45,899 nt of DNA from a virus, in the IMG/VR virus record IMGVR_UViG_3300047510_000698, positions 1 through 45,899 of that record; one strand, written 5' to 3'. Under the pieces are notes generated by a model that was not told the DNA's origin, ran no database searches, and was given only the letters and a program-made list of their open reading frames with translations. Shown here piece after piece: positions 27,066 through 34,819 of this stretch. Each line of letters starts with the position of its first letter. Within the stretch, counting starts at the first letter, position 1. The translations under genes and the position numbers were made by a program.

Positions 27066-27319
27066 TTTAGTTCCTCTTCTTGCCGTTCAATCTCAAAGAT
27101 TTCATTTAGAAATCCCAGAGCAAACTTACCAACAATCCAAGCATCCTTATCCTCAAAGAACCTATCACCCACAGTTCTCATATCATAACCCTCTTTGCCT
27201 TTATCAAAGAAGGCAACGACATAACAGTTTTCACCATCATTATCGTTTTTATACCATCGCACAAGTTCATATTTGTTGTTGAATTTACTCCAACGGAACT
27301 CAATACCACGAAATCTCAT
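27062..27319 (-). CDS. Hypothetical protein, 85 aa
   Basis: MRFRGIEFRWSKFNNKYELV: beta-rich, with KNDNDGENCYVVAFFDKG and an acidic end. Overlaps both neighbours. Confidence 0.65.
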   Translation of the reverse strand: MRFRGIEFRWSKFNNKYELVRWYKNDNDGENCYVVAFFDKGKEGYDMRTVGDRFFEDKDAWIVGKFALGFLNEIFEIERQEEELK

Positions 27320-27471
27320 TTTCCAAGTTCTACTGGTGGTTTAATGTCATTGAGTTCATCATACAGCATCTTTGCGAACCCGTAGTGTGGTCTTATGCCA
27401 GTTTCAATACTGGTTGATGTGGCAACAGTCCACATAATATCCAGTTCTCTTTTATCAGGTAGTGGTTTCAT
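27316..27471 (-). CDS. Hypothetical protein, 51 aa
   Basis: MKPLPDKRELDIMWTVATST: small helical, then YGFAKMLYDELNDIKPPVE. Overlaps both neighbours by 4 bp. Confidence 0.6.
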   Translation of the reverse strand: MKPLPDKRELDIMWTVATSTSIETGIRPHYGFAKMLYDELNDIKPPVELGK

Positions 27472-27707
27472 TTGTCCCAACTATCCCAGGTAATACCAAG
27501 CAGTTCAAAAGAAAATCCAAACTTCCAACACCAGAAGAGAATATCAATCAAACGATTGATTCCAAATGCGATTTGAAGATAAGGAGACCCACCATACTCA
27601 TTCCAAGAAACACTCATTTGAAGAAATGAACGTCTTTTGCCTTTGAGTATGGTGAAGATGTGTTCCACACCAAAATCTTCTTTTTGTCGGTATTCAAGTA
27701 GTTTCAT
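27468..27707 (-). CDS. MKLxxY-type protein (copy 2), 79 aa
   Basis: Start at 27705-27707 (MKLLEYRQKEDFGVEHIFTI), then a RRSFLQMSVSWNEYGGSPYL segment resembling gene 26224-26478, and a hydrophobic end (INRLIDILFWCWKFGFSFEL). Longer frame to 27725 lies in gene 27694-27900. Confidence 0.6.
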   Translation of the reverse strand: MKLLEYRQKEDFGVEHIFTILKGKRRSFLQMSVSWNEYGGSPYLQIAFGINRLIDILFWCWKFGFSFELLGITWDSWDK

Positions 27708-27900
27708 TTCTAATCTCTTCGGCAAGTTGGAGAAGGTCTTGTTTATCTAATACAATCAGGTCGTTTTGTGCTGTATAAGACCTTACATAGTCAGCAGCAA
27801 GAGAAAGAATAGCAGCAACCAACTTCTCTTCTGTATCTGCACCTTGATGGTTTCGTTGGTCCCATACGAAACTCATAAACTCATTTGCTCTTTCAGTCAT
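27694..27900 (-). CDS. MTERA-type helical protein (copy 2), 68 aa
   Basis: MTERANEFMSFVWDQRNHQG, then VAAILSLAADYVRSYTAQND and DLLQLAEEIRNE. Likely paralogue of gene 26042-26227. Coupled to both neighbours. Confidence 0.6.
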   Translation of the reverse strand: MTERANEFMSFVWDQRNHQGADTEEKLVAAILSLAADYVRSYTAQNDLIVLDKQDLLQLAEEIRNETT

Positions 27901-28523
27901 TTGCTATTATACTCCTTGATACCTTTATCCAAGTAACCATAATCTCTTGTCTCAGTCACACCTTTTGTTTCTCCGCAGACATCACACTCACCCACCCAAG
28001 TAGAAGAAGAACCAACACTATAAACTCCATATTTTTTACCACAATCGTGGCAAACTACATCTGCATTCATAAGAGTTTTAATACTTGGAGTATTTTCCGC
28101 AGTCATCGCATCCATTTCCTCATCAGTATATTGAGGATTATCGGGATTTTCACAACGAGAGAGTTTTGCTCTCAGATCTGTGATGGTTTTCGTAAGTTGA
28201 TAAACTTCATTTTCATACTCTTCAAGTTTTTTGCGATAATCTTCTACAAGAATAACATCATAATCATCTGCGGTCTTACGCATATCTTCGGTGGTTCGCA
28301 TTTCGTTGAATGCGACATAGGCAGCACCTTTAGCAATACCTGCTTCATTATGTCCCATCGCAGCAGCAAACTTTGAGAAAAGTTGGAAGAGTTGAATAGT
28401 ATTCATATCTTCCACAGGAGCCTCAAAAGTAATGTGCTCCTCAGGGATCATCTCCTCATCGTAGATACCACGGGTCTGTTCCCAAGTACTATCAAACTTT
28501 AATGTAACTTTTGCGGAGTACAT
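27897..28523 (-). CDS. Coiled-coil protein with zinc ribbon, 208 aa
   Basis: Start at the ATG 28521-28523 (MYSAKVTLKFDSTWEQTRGI). Beta-rich N-terminus, a long coiled coil (YRKKLEEYENEVYQLTKTIT), then a C-terminal zinc ribbon with CHDC and CDVC pairs (VCHDCGKKYGVYSVGSSSTW, ECDVCGE). The ribbon suggests nucleic-acid or protein binding. A longer frame starting with TTG at 28544 would be almost leaderless. Behind the promoter cassette at 28552-28610. Confidence 0.65.
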   Translation of the reverse strand: MYSAKVTLKFDSTWEQTRGIYDEEMIPEEHITFEAPVEDMNTIQLFQLFSKFAAAMGHNEAGIAKGAAYVAFNEMRTTEDMRKTADDYDVILVEDYRKKLEEYENEVYQLTKTITDLRAKLSRCENPDNPQYTDEEMDAMTAENTPSIKTLMNADVVCHDCGKKYGVYSVGSSSTWVGECDVCGETKGVTETRDYGYLDKGIKEYNSK

Positions 28524-28551
28524 AATGCAGGGTTTGCGGTTCAATACACAT

Positions 28552-28610
28552 ACTATAAGACCTCCTCAACTCAAAGTCAAGGAGGTGTGGACGGTTTTTT
28601 AAGTGTCTTC
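28552..28610 (-). promoter_or_regulatory. Hairpin-promoter cassette (C)
   Basis: Minus-strand TTGACT (28575-28580), 17-bp spacer, TATAGT (28552-28557): a good promoter. The -35 lies inside a hairpin (CCTCCT 28561-28566 with AGGAGG 28580-28585). Upstream is a lead (GACACTT...AAACCGTCCAC, 28587-28608) shared with the 30908-30963 cassette. Confidence 0.75.
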
Positions 28611-28917
28611 AGTCTCGTCTCATATTGTCGTCGTTGCGGAAGAAATCAGCAATATCATCAGCACCATCAAATCTATTACGATGTTCTGTAGGGTCTGGAT
28701 GTCCTAAATCAAGAGCATTTAGAAAACCATCCAGACTATCTTCAGTCATTTCAGGATTTGCTGCTTTTCTTCTTGCTTGTCTTAAAAGTGTAGCAGCAGA
28801 ACGATTTGCTGCTGCTAACTTTTCTATCCATATCATTTCACTTAACTCTACTGGTTCACCTTTCACAATCTTCTCACAGATTGCTTCTACACGTAGGCGA
28901 TACTGAGTTGATAGCAT
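28609..28917 (-). CDS. Conserved cyanophage protein, 102 aa
   Basis: MLSTQYRLRVEAICEKIVKG, followed by EMIWIEKLAAANRSAATLLR and an acidic DLGHPDPTEHRNRFDGADDI end. I recognise this pattern from T4-like cyanophages, function unknown. Late-type box 23 bp upstream, so probably late, perhaps virion related. Ends at cassette C. Confidence 0.65.
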   Translation of the reverse strand: MLSTQYRLRVEAICEKIVKGEPVELSEMIWIEKLAAANRSAATLLRQARRKAANPEMTEDSLDGFLNALDLGHPDPTEHRNRFDGADDIADFFRNDDNMRRD

Positions 28918-28939
28918 ATATGTATTACCAGATATAGTG

Positions 28940-28947
28940 TTATTTAG
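28940..28947 (-). promoter_or_regulatory. Late-type promoter box CTAAATAA
   Basis: Minus-strand CTAAATAA, 23 bp upstream of the start at 28917. Confidence 0.5.
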
Positions 28948-29168
28948 AACTTATAATCCTCCTCGTAATATGCTGATACTACTTTATCATAGTTTGCTGT
29001 CGGGCAGTTTGCAAGACGATGATGAAGATGATTTAGACCAGAGATTTCATACTCTTCAACATAGTTATCTTGTAGCAGACCGATGAGGTTTTTACGCTCA
29101 TTTGATGTCTTCGGATGACGAAGAGCACAACGGTTCATTCCTTCTGTATTTCTGAAAGTGCGAGACAT
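28944..29168 (-). CDS. Hypothetical basic protein, 74 aa
   Basis: Start at 29166-29168 (MSRTFRNTEGMNRCALRHPK). Basic N-terminus with Cys and His, acidic C-terminus. The MSRTFRN start is familiar from other cyanophages (from memory). Overlaps the late box of the next gene. Confidence 0.6.
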   Translation of the reverse strand: MSRTFRNTEGMNRCALRHPKTSNERKNLIGLLQDNYVEEYEISGLNHLHHRLANCPTANYDKVVSAYYEEDYKF

Positions 29169-29198
29169 AGTTTTGTCCTCAATCACATTACTATTTTA

Positions 29199-29441
29199 TC
29201 AGTCTTTGTTCTTTTCTGCAAGTTCTTCCATCAGTTCCTTTGCAAGTCTCATAGACCTTCTCCACATAAAGTAACGAATGATGGGATTTGCTGGATTATG
29301 AATCACCCACCATTTGACTTTTTCATATTGTACTCTTGCTAGTTGGGTTAGCATATAGAACCCCTTTGCTACTGATTGGTCTGTGATTATCAGATAAGCA
29401 ATGCAAAAGAATATGATAAGGTATATGTAAGATGAACTCAT
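29199..29441 (-). CDS. Membrane protein, 80 aa
   Basis: MSSSYIYLIIFFCIAYLIIT: one strong N-terminal membrane helix, then an amphipathic segment (WWVIHNPANPIIRYFMWRRS) and a charged helix. Looks like a conserved cyanophage membrane protein. Start overlaps the stop of gene 29438-29611. Confidence 0.65.
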   Translation of the reverse strand: MSSSYIYLIIFFCIAYLIITDQSVAKGFYMLTQLARVQYEKVKWWVIHNPANPIIRYFMWRRSMRLAKELMEELAEKNKD

Positions 29442-29611
29442 TTTCTTAGTGTTTTAAGATATTGAAGCACATTCTCACGAACCTGCATCAGTTCGTTATA
29501 ACACTTTTGATTGTGAGCACAGTTGCGAAGTTCGTGGTCTGGTTTCAATACACTTTCCTCAAACAGAGTCAGTCCTCGATTCCACTTCTCTTCGTAGGTT
29601 TCATTTTCCAT
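29438..29611 (-). CDS. Hypothetical protein, 57 aa
   Basis: MENETYEEKWNRGLTLFEES: helical with an NCAHNQKCYNE segment. Overlaps both neighbours by 4-11 bp. Confidence 0.65.
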   Translation of the reverse strand: MENETYEEKWNRGLTLFEESVLKPDHELRNCAHNQKCYNELMQVRENVLQYLKTLRK

Positions 29612-29771
29612 CTTTTTTTACGATTACAGGACAAAAGGGAATAGTTTTGCGAATCTCTTGGACTATTTCTGTTTTTTGAAGTTCAGTTAATCCTACAACT
29701 TTAGTAATACGTTTGATAATACTGAAAGCATCAGAGCATGATATGGTTGTTGCAAGAAACAGAGCAACCAT
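29601..29771 (-). CDS. Small lipoprotein or secreted protein, 56 aa
   Basis: MVALFLATTISCSDAFSIIK: hydrophobic N-terminus ending in a TISC segment that could act as a short lipobox. Good ribosome binding site AGGAGAG. Behind a late-type box and followed by gene 29438-29611 with overlap. Confidence 0.55.
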   Translation of the reverse strand: MVALFLATTISCSDAFSIIKRITKVVGLTELQKTEIVQEIRKTIPFCPVIVKKDGK

Positions 29772-29791
29772 TGTTCTCTCCTATTCTACCA

Positions 29792-29799
29792 CTATTTAA
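29792..29799 (-). promoter_or_regulatory. Late-type promoter box TTAAATAG
   Basis: Minus-strand TTAAATAG, 21 bp upstream of the start at 29771, just past the stop of the RlpA-like gene. Confidence 0.4.
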
Positions 29800-30111
29800 T
29801 CACCCAACTACTCTCCAACAAACAGTAGCATTTCCTTTACTTGAAGATTCAATATGAGCAAATGCAGCATAGGACAAATCAAGATCAGCGTGACTATAAG
29901 GTCCACGGTCATTTACACGGACAATCACTTGCTTACCATTTCTTTGATTCGTCACCCTGATTTTGCTACCCATAGGTAGATACGGATGTGCGGCTGTCCA
30001 ACGATAAGCATCAAATCGTTCTCCATTTGCAGTAGTTTGTCCGTGGAATCCATCCCCCAATCCGTAAAAAGTTGTAATACCGCAAGTCAGTCCAGCAATC
30101 AATCCAATCAT
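29800..30111 (-). CDS. RlpA-like double-psi beta-barrel protein
   Basis: 103 aa. A short hydrophobic start (MIGLIAGLTCGITTFYGLG) could be a signal peptide, with Cys10 a possible lipid site. The RlpA core follows: GFHGQTTANGERFDAYRWTA (21-40), AHPYLPMGSKIRVTNQRNGK and VIVRVNDRGPYSHADLDLSY, including the NDRGP catalytic/binding motif. RlpA proteins bind or cleave septal peptidoglycan; a phage copy may aid cell wall opening at infection or lysis. Overlaps gene 30108-30326. Confidence 0.8.
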   Translation of the reverse strand: MIGLIAGLTCGITTFYGLGDGFHGQTTANGERFDAYRWTAAHPYLPMGSKIRVTNQRNGKQVIVRVNDRGPYSHADLDLSYAAFAHIESSSKGNATVCWRVVG

Positions 30112-30326
30112 TTAGTAATCTCCCAGTGTTCGTTACCTTCCTTGTTAATCCAAAAACAGTACCTACGATTGATTGATACAACAAAAAATTCTGTATCAGT
30201 TTCTTGTTCTACTTCCATTGCGTGAAGAGAGTCCATCTGGTTCACAAAGCGATTCTTTGCTTTAGAACTCTTAGGAATTACGTTCACGAATTTCTTTTTG
30301 ATTTTAGGAGCTTTCATTGAGATCAT
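30108..30326 (-). CDS. Hypothetical basic protein, 72 aa
   Basis: MISMKAPKIKKKFVNVIPKS: a basic N-terminus, then acidic and beta segments (TEFFVVSINRRYCFWINKEG). The ATG at 30324-30326 has GGAGG at a 10-nt distance, so it is preferred over the next Met. Behind the strong promoter at 30351-30379. Confidence 0.65.
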   Translation of the reverse strand: MISMKAPKIKKKFVNVIPKSSKAKNRFVNQMDSLHAMEVEQETDTEFFVVSINRRYCFWINKEGNEHWEITK

Positions 30327-30350
30327 AATTTTTCAACCTCCACAAAGGTT

Positions 30351-30379
30351 ATTGTATAGAGTTATCAGAGTGATGTCAA
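30351..30379 (-). promoter_or_regulatory. Sigma70-type promoter
   Basis: Minus-strand TTGACA (30374-30379), 17-bp spacer, TACAAT (30351-30356). The -35 lies inside the end of gene 30365-30781. It drives gene 30108-30326 and the RlpA-like gene. Confidence 0.8.
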
Positions 30380-30781
30380 GTACTCTTGATAGAGCACTGA
30401 TTCCATTGAGTGAGCGTCAAGTTCCCACGGTTGGTCTTCATAGTCCAGTTCAGAGCAATCAATACCCTTCCAACAACGAATACCTCTCTTATCCCTCAAG
30501 TCACCACGAACGTGTTGAAGAACGTGTTGTAGTTCATGAAGAAGAGTTTTGATGTAATCTTCAGGACTGAGACGATTGTGTATTTCAATCAGGAAACTTC
30601 TAGGTCTCCAAGTACAGTCAGTCACAGTACACCAGCCATACACACCTTCTCTTAAGAGACCTCTGTGAAGCACCTCAACCTCAATCTTATGTCTGGGAAG
30701 GTATTGAGTGCAGAACCATTCTACAACCCCTTCACAGCGTCTCCTAGAGTACTTAGAACCGCTTGTATATAAGGTCAACAT
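30365..30781 (-). CDS. HExxH metallopeptidase-like (SprT-like) protein
   Basis: 138 aa. A zinc-metallopeptidase helix LLHELQHVLQHV holds HELQH (82-86), followed by an acidic segment ELDAHSME that could supply a third ligand. The N-terminal half is beta-rich (HKIEVEVLHRGLL, RSFLIEIHNRL). Similar in layout to SprT-like proteins. Might process phage or host proteins. The protein is short, so the call is not certain. Confidence 0.6.
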   Translation of the reverse strand: MLTLYTSGSKYSRRRCEGVVEWFCTQYLPRHKIEVEVLHRGLLREGVYGWCTVTDCTWRPRSFLIEIHNRLSPEDYIKTLLHELQHVLQHVRGDLRDKRGIRCWKGIDCSELDYEDQPWELDAHSMESVLYQEYLTSL

Positions 30782-30885
30782 TAGAAGACTACATTAAGGA
30801 TTGCTTCAGAAACTTTTGTAGCCCAGTGTGCGAACCATACGAATGATCCAACAAAAAGCAGACGGTCTAGATTGGAGAACCTCAT
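30781..30885 (-). CDS. Tiny membrane protein, 34 aa
   Basis: MRFSNLDRLLFVGSFVWFAH: one membrane helix, then a short amphipathic end. Start 23 bp downstream of the -10 box of cassette D. Stop overlaps the start of 30365-30781. Confidence 0.55.
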   Translation of the reverse strand: MRFSNLDRLLFVGSFVWFAHWATKVSEAILNVVF

Positions 30886-30907
30886 TGGTTTTGATCGGTA
30901 TGTACCT

Positions 30908-30963
30908 ACTATAAAACCTCTCAGAGTGCTCTGAGAGGTTCGGTGGACGGTTTCTAAAGTGTC
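30908..30963 (-). promoter_or_regulatory. Hairpin-promoter cassette (D)
   Basis: On the minus strand, past the stop of gene 30964-33891: lead GACACTTTAGAAACCGTCCAC (its 20-nt core is shared with cassette C), a 10-bp hairpin CCTCTCAGAG/CTCTGAGAGG (30917-30938) followed by TTTT, then TATAGT (30908-30913). The hairpin with its T-tract also looks like a terminator for the 975-aa gene. Confidence 0.6.
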
Positions 30964-33891
30964 CTAGGAGTAGAAATATTTGTCTACATTTGTTGTGTCT
31001 TTAAAGCACCTAAACTTATTTCGGGTTTCTTCATCAATCAAATCAGGATGTACCCACCAATCTTCAAATGGTGTTTCATCATCTTGAGATACATTTGCAA
31101 CAACCAACTCATATCCCTTGTATCTTAAATAATTTCTTGATTTATCTTGATAACTTTCAGTCATATCAACATAATAATCGTGTTCGTAAGTAATTACAGC
31201 AAACTTATAGTCATCGAATGGGATATCTAAAAGTATCTCAAATGTTGTCTTGGATGGTTCACAGTCAACTTGTAGATAATCAATTACATTACCTTCAAAG
31301 TTTTCTGAAAGAAGTCTCTTATAATCAATTGTTGTTGCATCTTGGCATATAATTTTATTCTTTCTCTGTTCTGCAAACATCTTACAAAGATCTTCACGAA
31401 TTTCAATCGAAACTCCTTTCCAGTCATAATTTGTTTCTAGGAGTGCAGTATTATTTTGGAAGAATGGTTCTTGTGCTCCAATCTCAAGGTAGGTTCCGTT
31501 TCTTTTTCCATTTAAAATAGAGAGAACAAACATATCCTGAAGTGCTTGCCCGTTACTTCTATCAATGTTTTCTAGTCCTGGGAACTTAAACTTAAAACTA
31601 TCAAATCTACTTCTTTCATACTTAACACTTTTCTCGACCCAACATCCCAAATTCATAAGATTACTACCAACAGAATTTCTATGAACTTCATCCATTTCAT
31701 AGTTATGATTATTTTTAAGTTCCTGGAATAATTTCCTACATTCCTTCGATTTACCCCACCAGTAAGAACTTACTGCTTTCTCATAGATAAGACCATATTT
31801 ACCTGGATATTCAATATTTGATGTGAGCGGAGTGCAATCAAAATCACAGAGACTTATTCCAAGTGAAGCATATTTGTATGCATCATTCCATTGAGATCTT
31901 CTTTCGTGAAATCTAGCAAGAAGATAGTAAGCCTCTGGTCTCTTAGGAAGAAGACACATTGCTTGCTGTAGAAGAGATACCGCAGTTCCATCTCTCGTTC
32001 CTTGACGATCATAGCAATGATGACACTTGAGAAGTGCTTCATAAGCAAAATCGTTATCAGATGCTCTCTCGGCACATCTCAAGAAGTATGAAAGTGCTGG
32101 AGCAGTGTGTCCTTCTTTTTCATACCACAACCCAAGATTAAAATTATTTTGTGGATTCTCTGGATCTACAGAATATGTATGAAGAAGATTTTCTAGTTCT
32201 GTTTTTTCAAACTCTGATTTTTGATCGTCTACAATGATAAAATGTTTTTCCGTTTGAGTAAGTTGCATAAGTTTGTCAATTGTTGCATTTTTTCCATTAT
32301 TTTTCCACCAATTATAAACATATTCTGAAGAAAAAATGTGATTCGGTTTCTGTTGATTTTCTAATTCAGAATCATTCACATCAGTTGTAGGAATATCTAC
32401 ATTTTCTACAAATAGTGGAAATGTATAAACTTTTCCAATATTTGTGAATAAGATATTTTCTCCTATTGGCATTACATCGGAGTTTTTAAGTTCAAGATGA
32501 AATGTATCTCCAATACAATAATTTTCAATTAGTTTTCTGGCATAATCGCGTGTCAGTATATATGCAGTTTCGGACCAATCATCCCATCTTCGCTCTCTAA
32601 AACGAACTTCATCAAAATCACCACGAATAGTCATTAACTGTACGCATTCACAATCATCGGGAAGTCTTTCTATAAACTCTTCCCACTTAAAGTTCCAATA
32701 ATCCACTGTCCTGAGACTTAGATCATCTTCACAGAAAAATGCATAGTCAGATTCTTGACTTTCATACCACTGTTTAATAGCCTTTAAGTGAGAAACAATA
32801 CAACCCTGTGTTGGTCCCGTGAGTTGATAAACATATTTGCCAGTAATAACATCATTAGATTCTGAAAATCTTTTTGACTTCACTGAATTTGGTACAATTC
32901 TATAATTTGCAAATTCCTTTTCTATTTGATTTTGACGATCCACACAGTCTTCAAGAGTCACATAATAGACTGGAGGGAAATTTTCTAGTTTATTCATTTT
33001 AATCTCTTCACTTACTTCTGTTGCAATATAATTTTGACTTGTCAATTGCTTGACATACCAATTTGTTTTTGGTTTAATATAATATTCCTTTGGATCGGAA
33101 AAAGTTTGTTTATTGGAATTGATGTGATGCTGTGCTATGGCATATTCAAGTTGATGTTTTAATGTATCATCGGAATAATGTTGTGCCAGATTGTTCCTCA
33201 TATATTCAACTGTTGAATCATCCGAACCTTTAAAGTTCTCATATCGTTTTGAATCTGGATGTGGAATATGAATTAGAGAACAATCAAAGTTTAGTTTTTT
33301 ATGTTCTAGACCTAGTAGTTCTAATCTTTTTTGCAATTCCTCATCTTCAAATCCATAGAACTCACCCATATTCTCATTATATCCTCCGCATTTTAGAAAA
33401 ATATCTCTTTTTACATGAAGTAATCCAATTAAAGATTTAAAAAATGGACTATATTGGTCGCAGTATTTGCTTATATCGTCCATAGACATCTTACTATAAT
33501 CAACCATTGCATTTCCATACTCATCAACATATTCTGGACTTTGATAATTTGATTTTCCAGAAACAAAACTGTTTTGATCTATTGGATATAACTCAAAGAA
33601 GTTCCAATATGGATTAATCATATGATCCACATCAACTTTAAGTATTGAATCTCCTGTAGCAATACTTGCAGCAAGATTGAGTGGTTGTGGTTGATTAAAA
33701 TGTTTTTTGTTTGGTACTGATATTACTTTGATTTTTGAATCTAATTCTGTTAGATGATCTAAAGATTTGTCAGAACTCCAATCAACGATTATAATCTCTT
33801 TGATCTCATCGAACATTAACCAAGATTGCAAAGAAATTCTCAGTGCTTCGTATCTGTTTTTACAAGCAGTAATTAAACTTACACTAGACAT
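30964..33891 (-). CDS. Multidomain glycosyltransferase/FkbM methyltransferase, 975 aa
   Basis: Four parts. Residues 1-290: family 2 glycosyltransferase (SLITACKNRYEALRISLQSW start, metal-binding DVD at 87-89, QKRLELLG acceptor part). 300-500: GT25-type glycosyltransferase (YYVTLEDCVDRQNQIEKEF, GCIVSH 363-368, EDD 388-390). 575-750: TPR-like repeats (NFNLGLWYEKEG, YYLLARFHERRSQWNDAYKY). 770-940: FkbM methyltransferase (YLEIGAQEP 801-809, IDYLQVDCEPS). GT25 includes collagen hydroxylysine galactosyltransferases, and this gene lies in the same late module as collagen-like fibres. It probably builds and methylates a glycan on a virion protein or another acceptor. Start codon chosen at 33891; leader AT-rich. 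Confidence 0.8.
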   Translation of the reverse strand: MSSVSLITACKNRYEALRISLQSWLMFDEIKEIIIVDWSSDKSLDHLTELDSKIKVISVPNKKHFNQPQPLNLAASIATGDSILKVDVDHMINPYWNFFELYPIDQNSFVSGKSNYQSPEYVDEYGNAMVDYSKMSMDDISKYCDQYSPFFKSLIGLLHVKRDIFLKCGGYNENMGEFYGFEDEELQKRLELLGLEHKKLNFDCSLIHIPHPDSKRYENFKGSDDSTVEYMRNNLAQHYSDDTLKHQLEYAIAQHHINSNKQTFSDPKEYYIKPKTNWYVKQLTSQNYIATEVSEEIKMNKLENFPPVYYVTLEDCVDRQNQIEKEFANYRIVPNSVKSKRFSESNDVITGKYVYQLTGPTQGCIVSHLKAIKQWYESQESDYAFFCEDDLSLRTVDYWNFKWEEFIERLPDDCECVQLMTIRGDFDEVRFRERRWDDWSETAYILTRDYARKLIENYCIGDTFHLELKNSDVMPIGENILFTNIGKVYTFPLFVENVDIPTTDVNDSELENQQKPNHIFSSEYVYNWWKNNGKNATIDKLMQLTQTEKHFIIVDDQKSEFEKTELENLLHTYSVDPENPQNNFNLGLWYEKEGHTAPALSYFLRCAERASDNDFAYEALLKCHHCYDRQGTRDGTAVSLLQQAMCLLPKRPEAYYLLARFHERRSQWNDAYKYASLGISLCDFDCTPLTSNIEYPGKYGLIYEKAVSSYWWGKSKECRKLFQELKNNHNYEMDEVHRNSVGSNLMNLGCWVEKSVKYERSRFDSFKFKFPGLENIDRSNGQALQDMFVLSILNGKRNGTYLEIGAQEPFFQNNTALLETNYDWKGVSIEIREDLCKMFAEQRKNKIICQDATTIDYKRLLSENFEGNVIDYLQVDCEPSKTTFEILLDIPFDDYKFAVITYEHDYYVDMTESYQDKSRNYLRYKGYELVVANVSQDDETPFEDWWVHPDLIDEETRNKFRCFKDTTNVDKYFYS

Positions 33892-33934
33892 TTTAACTAC
33901 AATTCAAATAATTCATTTACCTATGTATATTGCT

Positions 33935-34819
33935 TTAAGAGTGGTTATAAGCAACTTTATTCCAATGATTTGGAAATAAATCTTTCAAATCAATCATCAC
34001 TTGAAAATCTGGGTGAAGATTTTCCATAAAAGATTTCCCAAACCAAGGATCAGGAAAACAAACTGTCTGACTATTTGCTAACCAAGCTCCCCACCATCCA
34101 AAAGAACTATTACCTATAATATGTTTATCACACATAGTCATCAAGCATAGATCATAAAGATTTGAATTGTTTGATACTAAGTGTTCGTCTTTACAATAAT
34201 TAACTGGATCGTGAGACTTTGAAATTAAAATATTATCTGCTTCAAATATTTTTTGATCTTTACACCACTCATAATCATCAGAAAATACTATTGCATAATC
34301 ATAATCACCAACTATTTCAAAACACTTCTGAAAGTATTCTTCATTAGGTATTGGAAATTCGTGCGACCTTCCGATATTATCTCCTCTCCTAACTTGTATT
34401 GATAAAACAGTTTTACCTTCAAACTGTTTCATAAACTTAGAACACTTGTCTTGTATATGATCTAGAAACTCAAAGTTCTCTTTCACTAGATCTTTACAAT
34501 TTTCAAAATATTTTTCACTTTGAAAGTACCCAAGATAATCTGCATTATCTGGTGCATTGTTGAAAATATCTTCATCGAAATGAAATTGCTTTTCTCTTAT
34601 AAAATTATCCCAATCAGTCCTAATGATATTTTCTTTCTTCAGTGACTTAAGTTTGAATGCTTGAAATAACTGATGCTGCCTCCAAGCATTTTTAAAATCA
34701 CTTGGAGGTATTGCGATTTCGTATCCATACTTTGAATGAAGTCCCAGCAAAAAAGCATACTGAAACATCTGATTTCCTAGTCTACCAAATTCGCCAAGAG
34801 TATTAAATGAAATAGTCAT
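33935..34819 (-). CDS. Alpha-1,2-fucosyltransferase (GT11)
   Basis: 294 aa. GT11 motifs: GRLGNQMFQYA (12-22), SIQVRRGDN near residue 142 and NSSFGWWGAWL near residue 240. Transfers fucose from GDP-fucose to a galactose hydroxyl. Next to a GT25 protein and a second GT-like gene, so these may assemble a fucosylated glycan. Overlaps the next gene upstream by 4 bp. Confidence 0.85.
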   Translation of the reverse strand: MTISFNTLGEFGRLGNQMFQYAFLLGLHSKYGYEIAIPPSDFKNAWRQHQLFQAFKLKSLKKENIIRTDWDNFIREKQFHFDEDIFNNAPDNADYLGYFQSEKYFENCKDLVKENFEFLDHIQDKCSKFMKQFEGKTVLSIQVRRGDNIGRSHEFPIPNEEYFQKCFEIVGDYDYAIVFSDDYEWCKDQKIFEADNILISKSHDPVNYCKDEHLVSNNSNLYDLCLMTMCDKHIIGNSSFGWWGAWLANSQTVCFPDPWFGKSFMENLHPDFQVMIDLKDLFPNHWNKVAYNHS

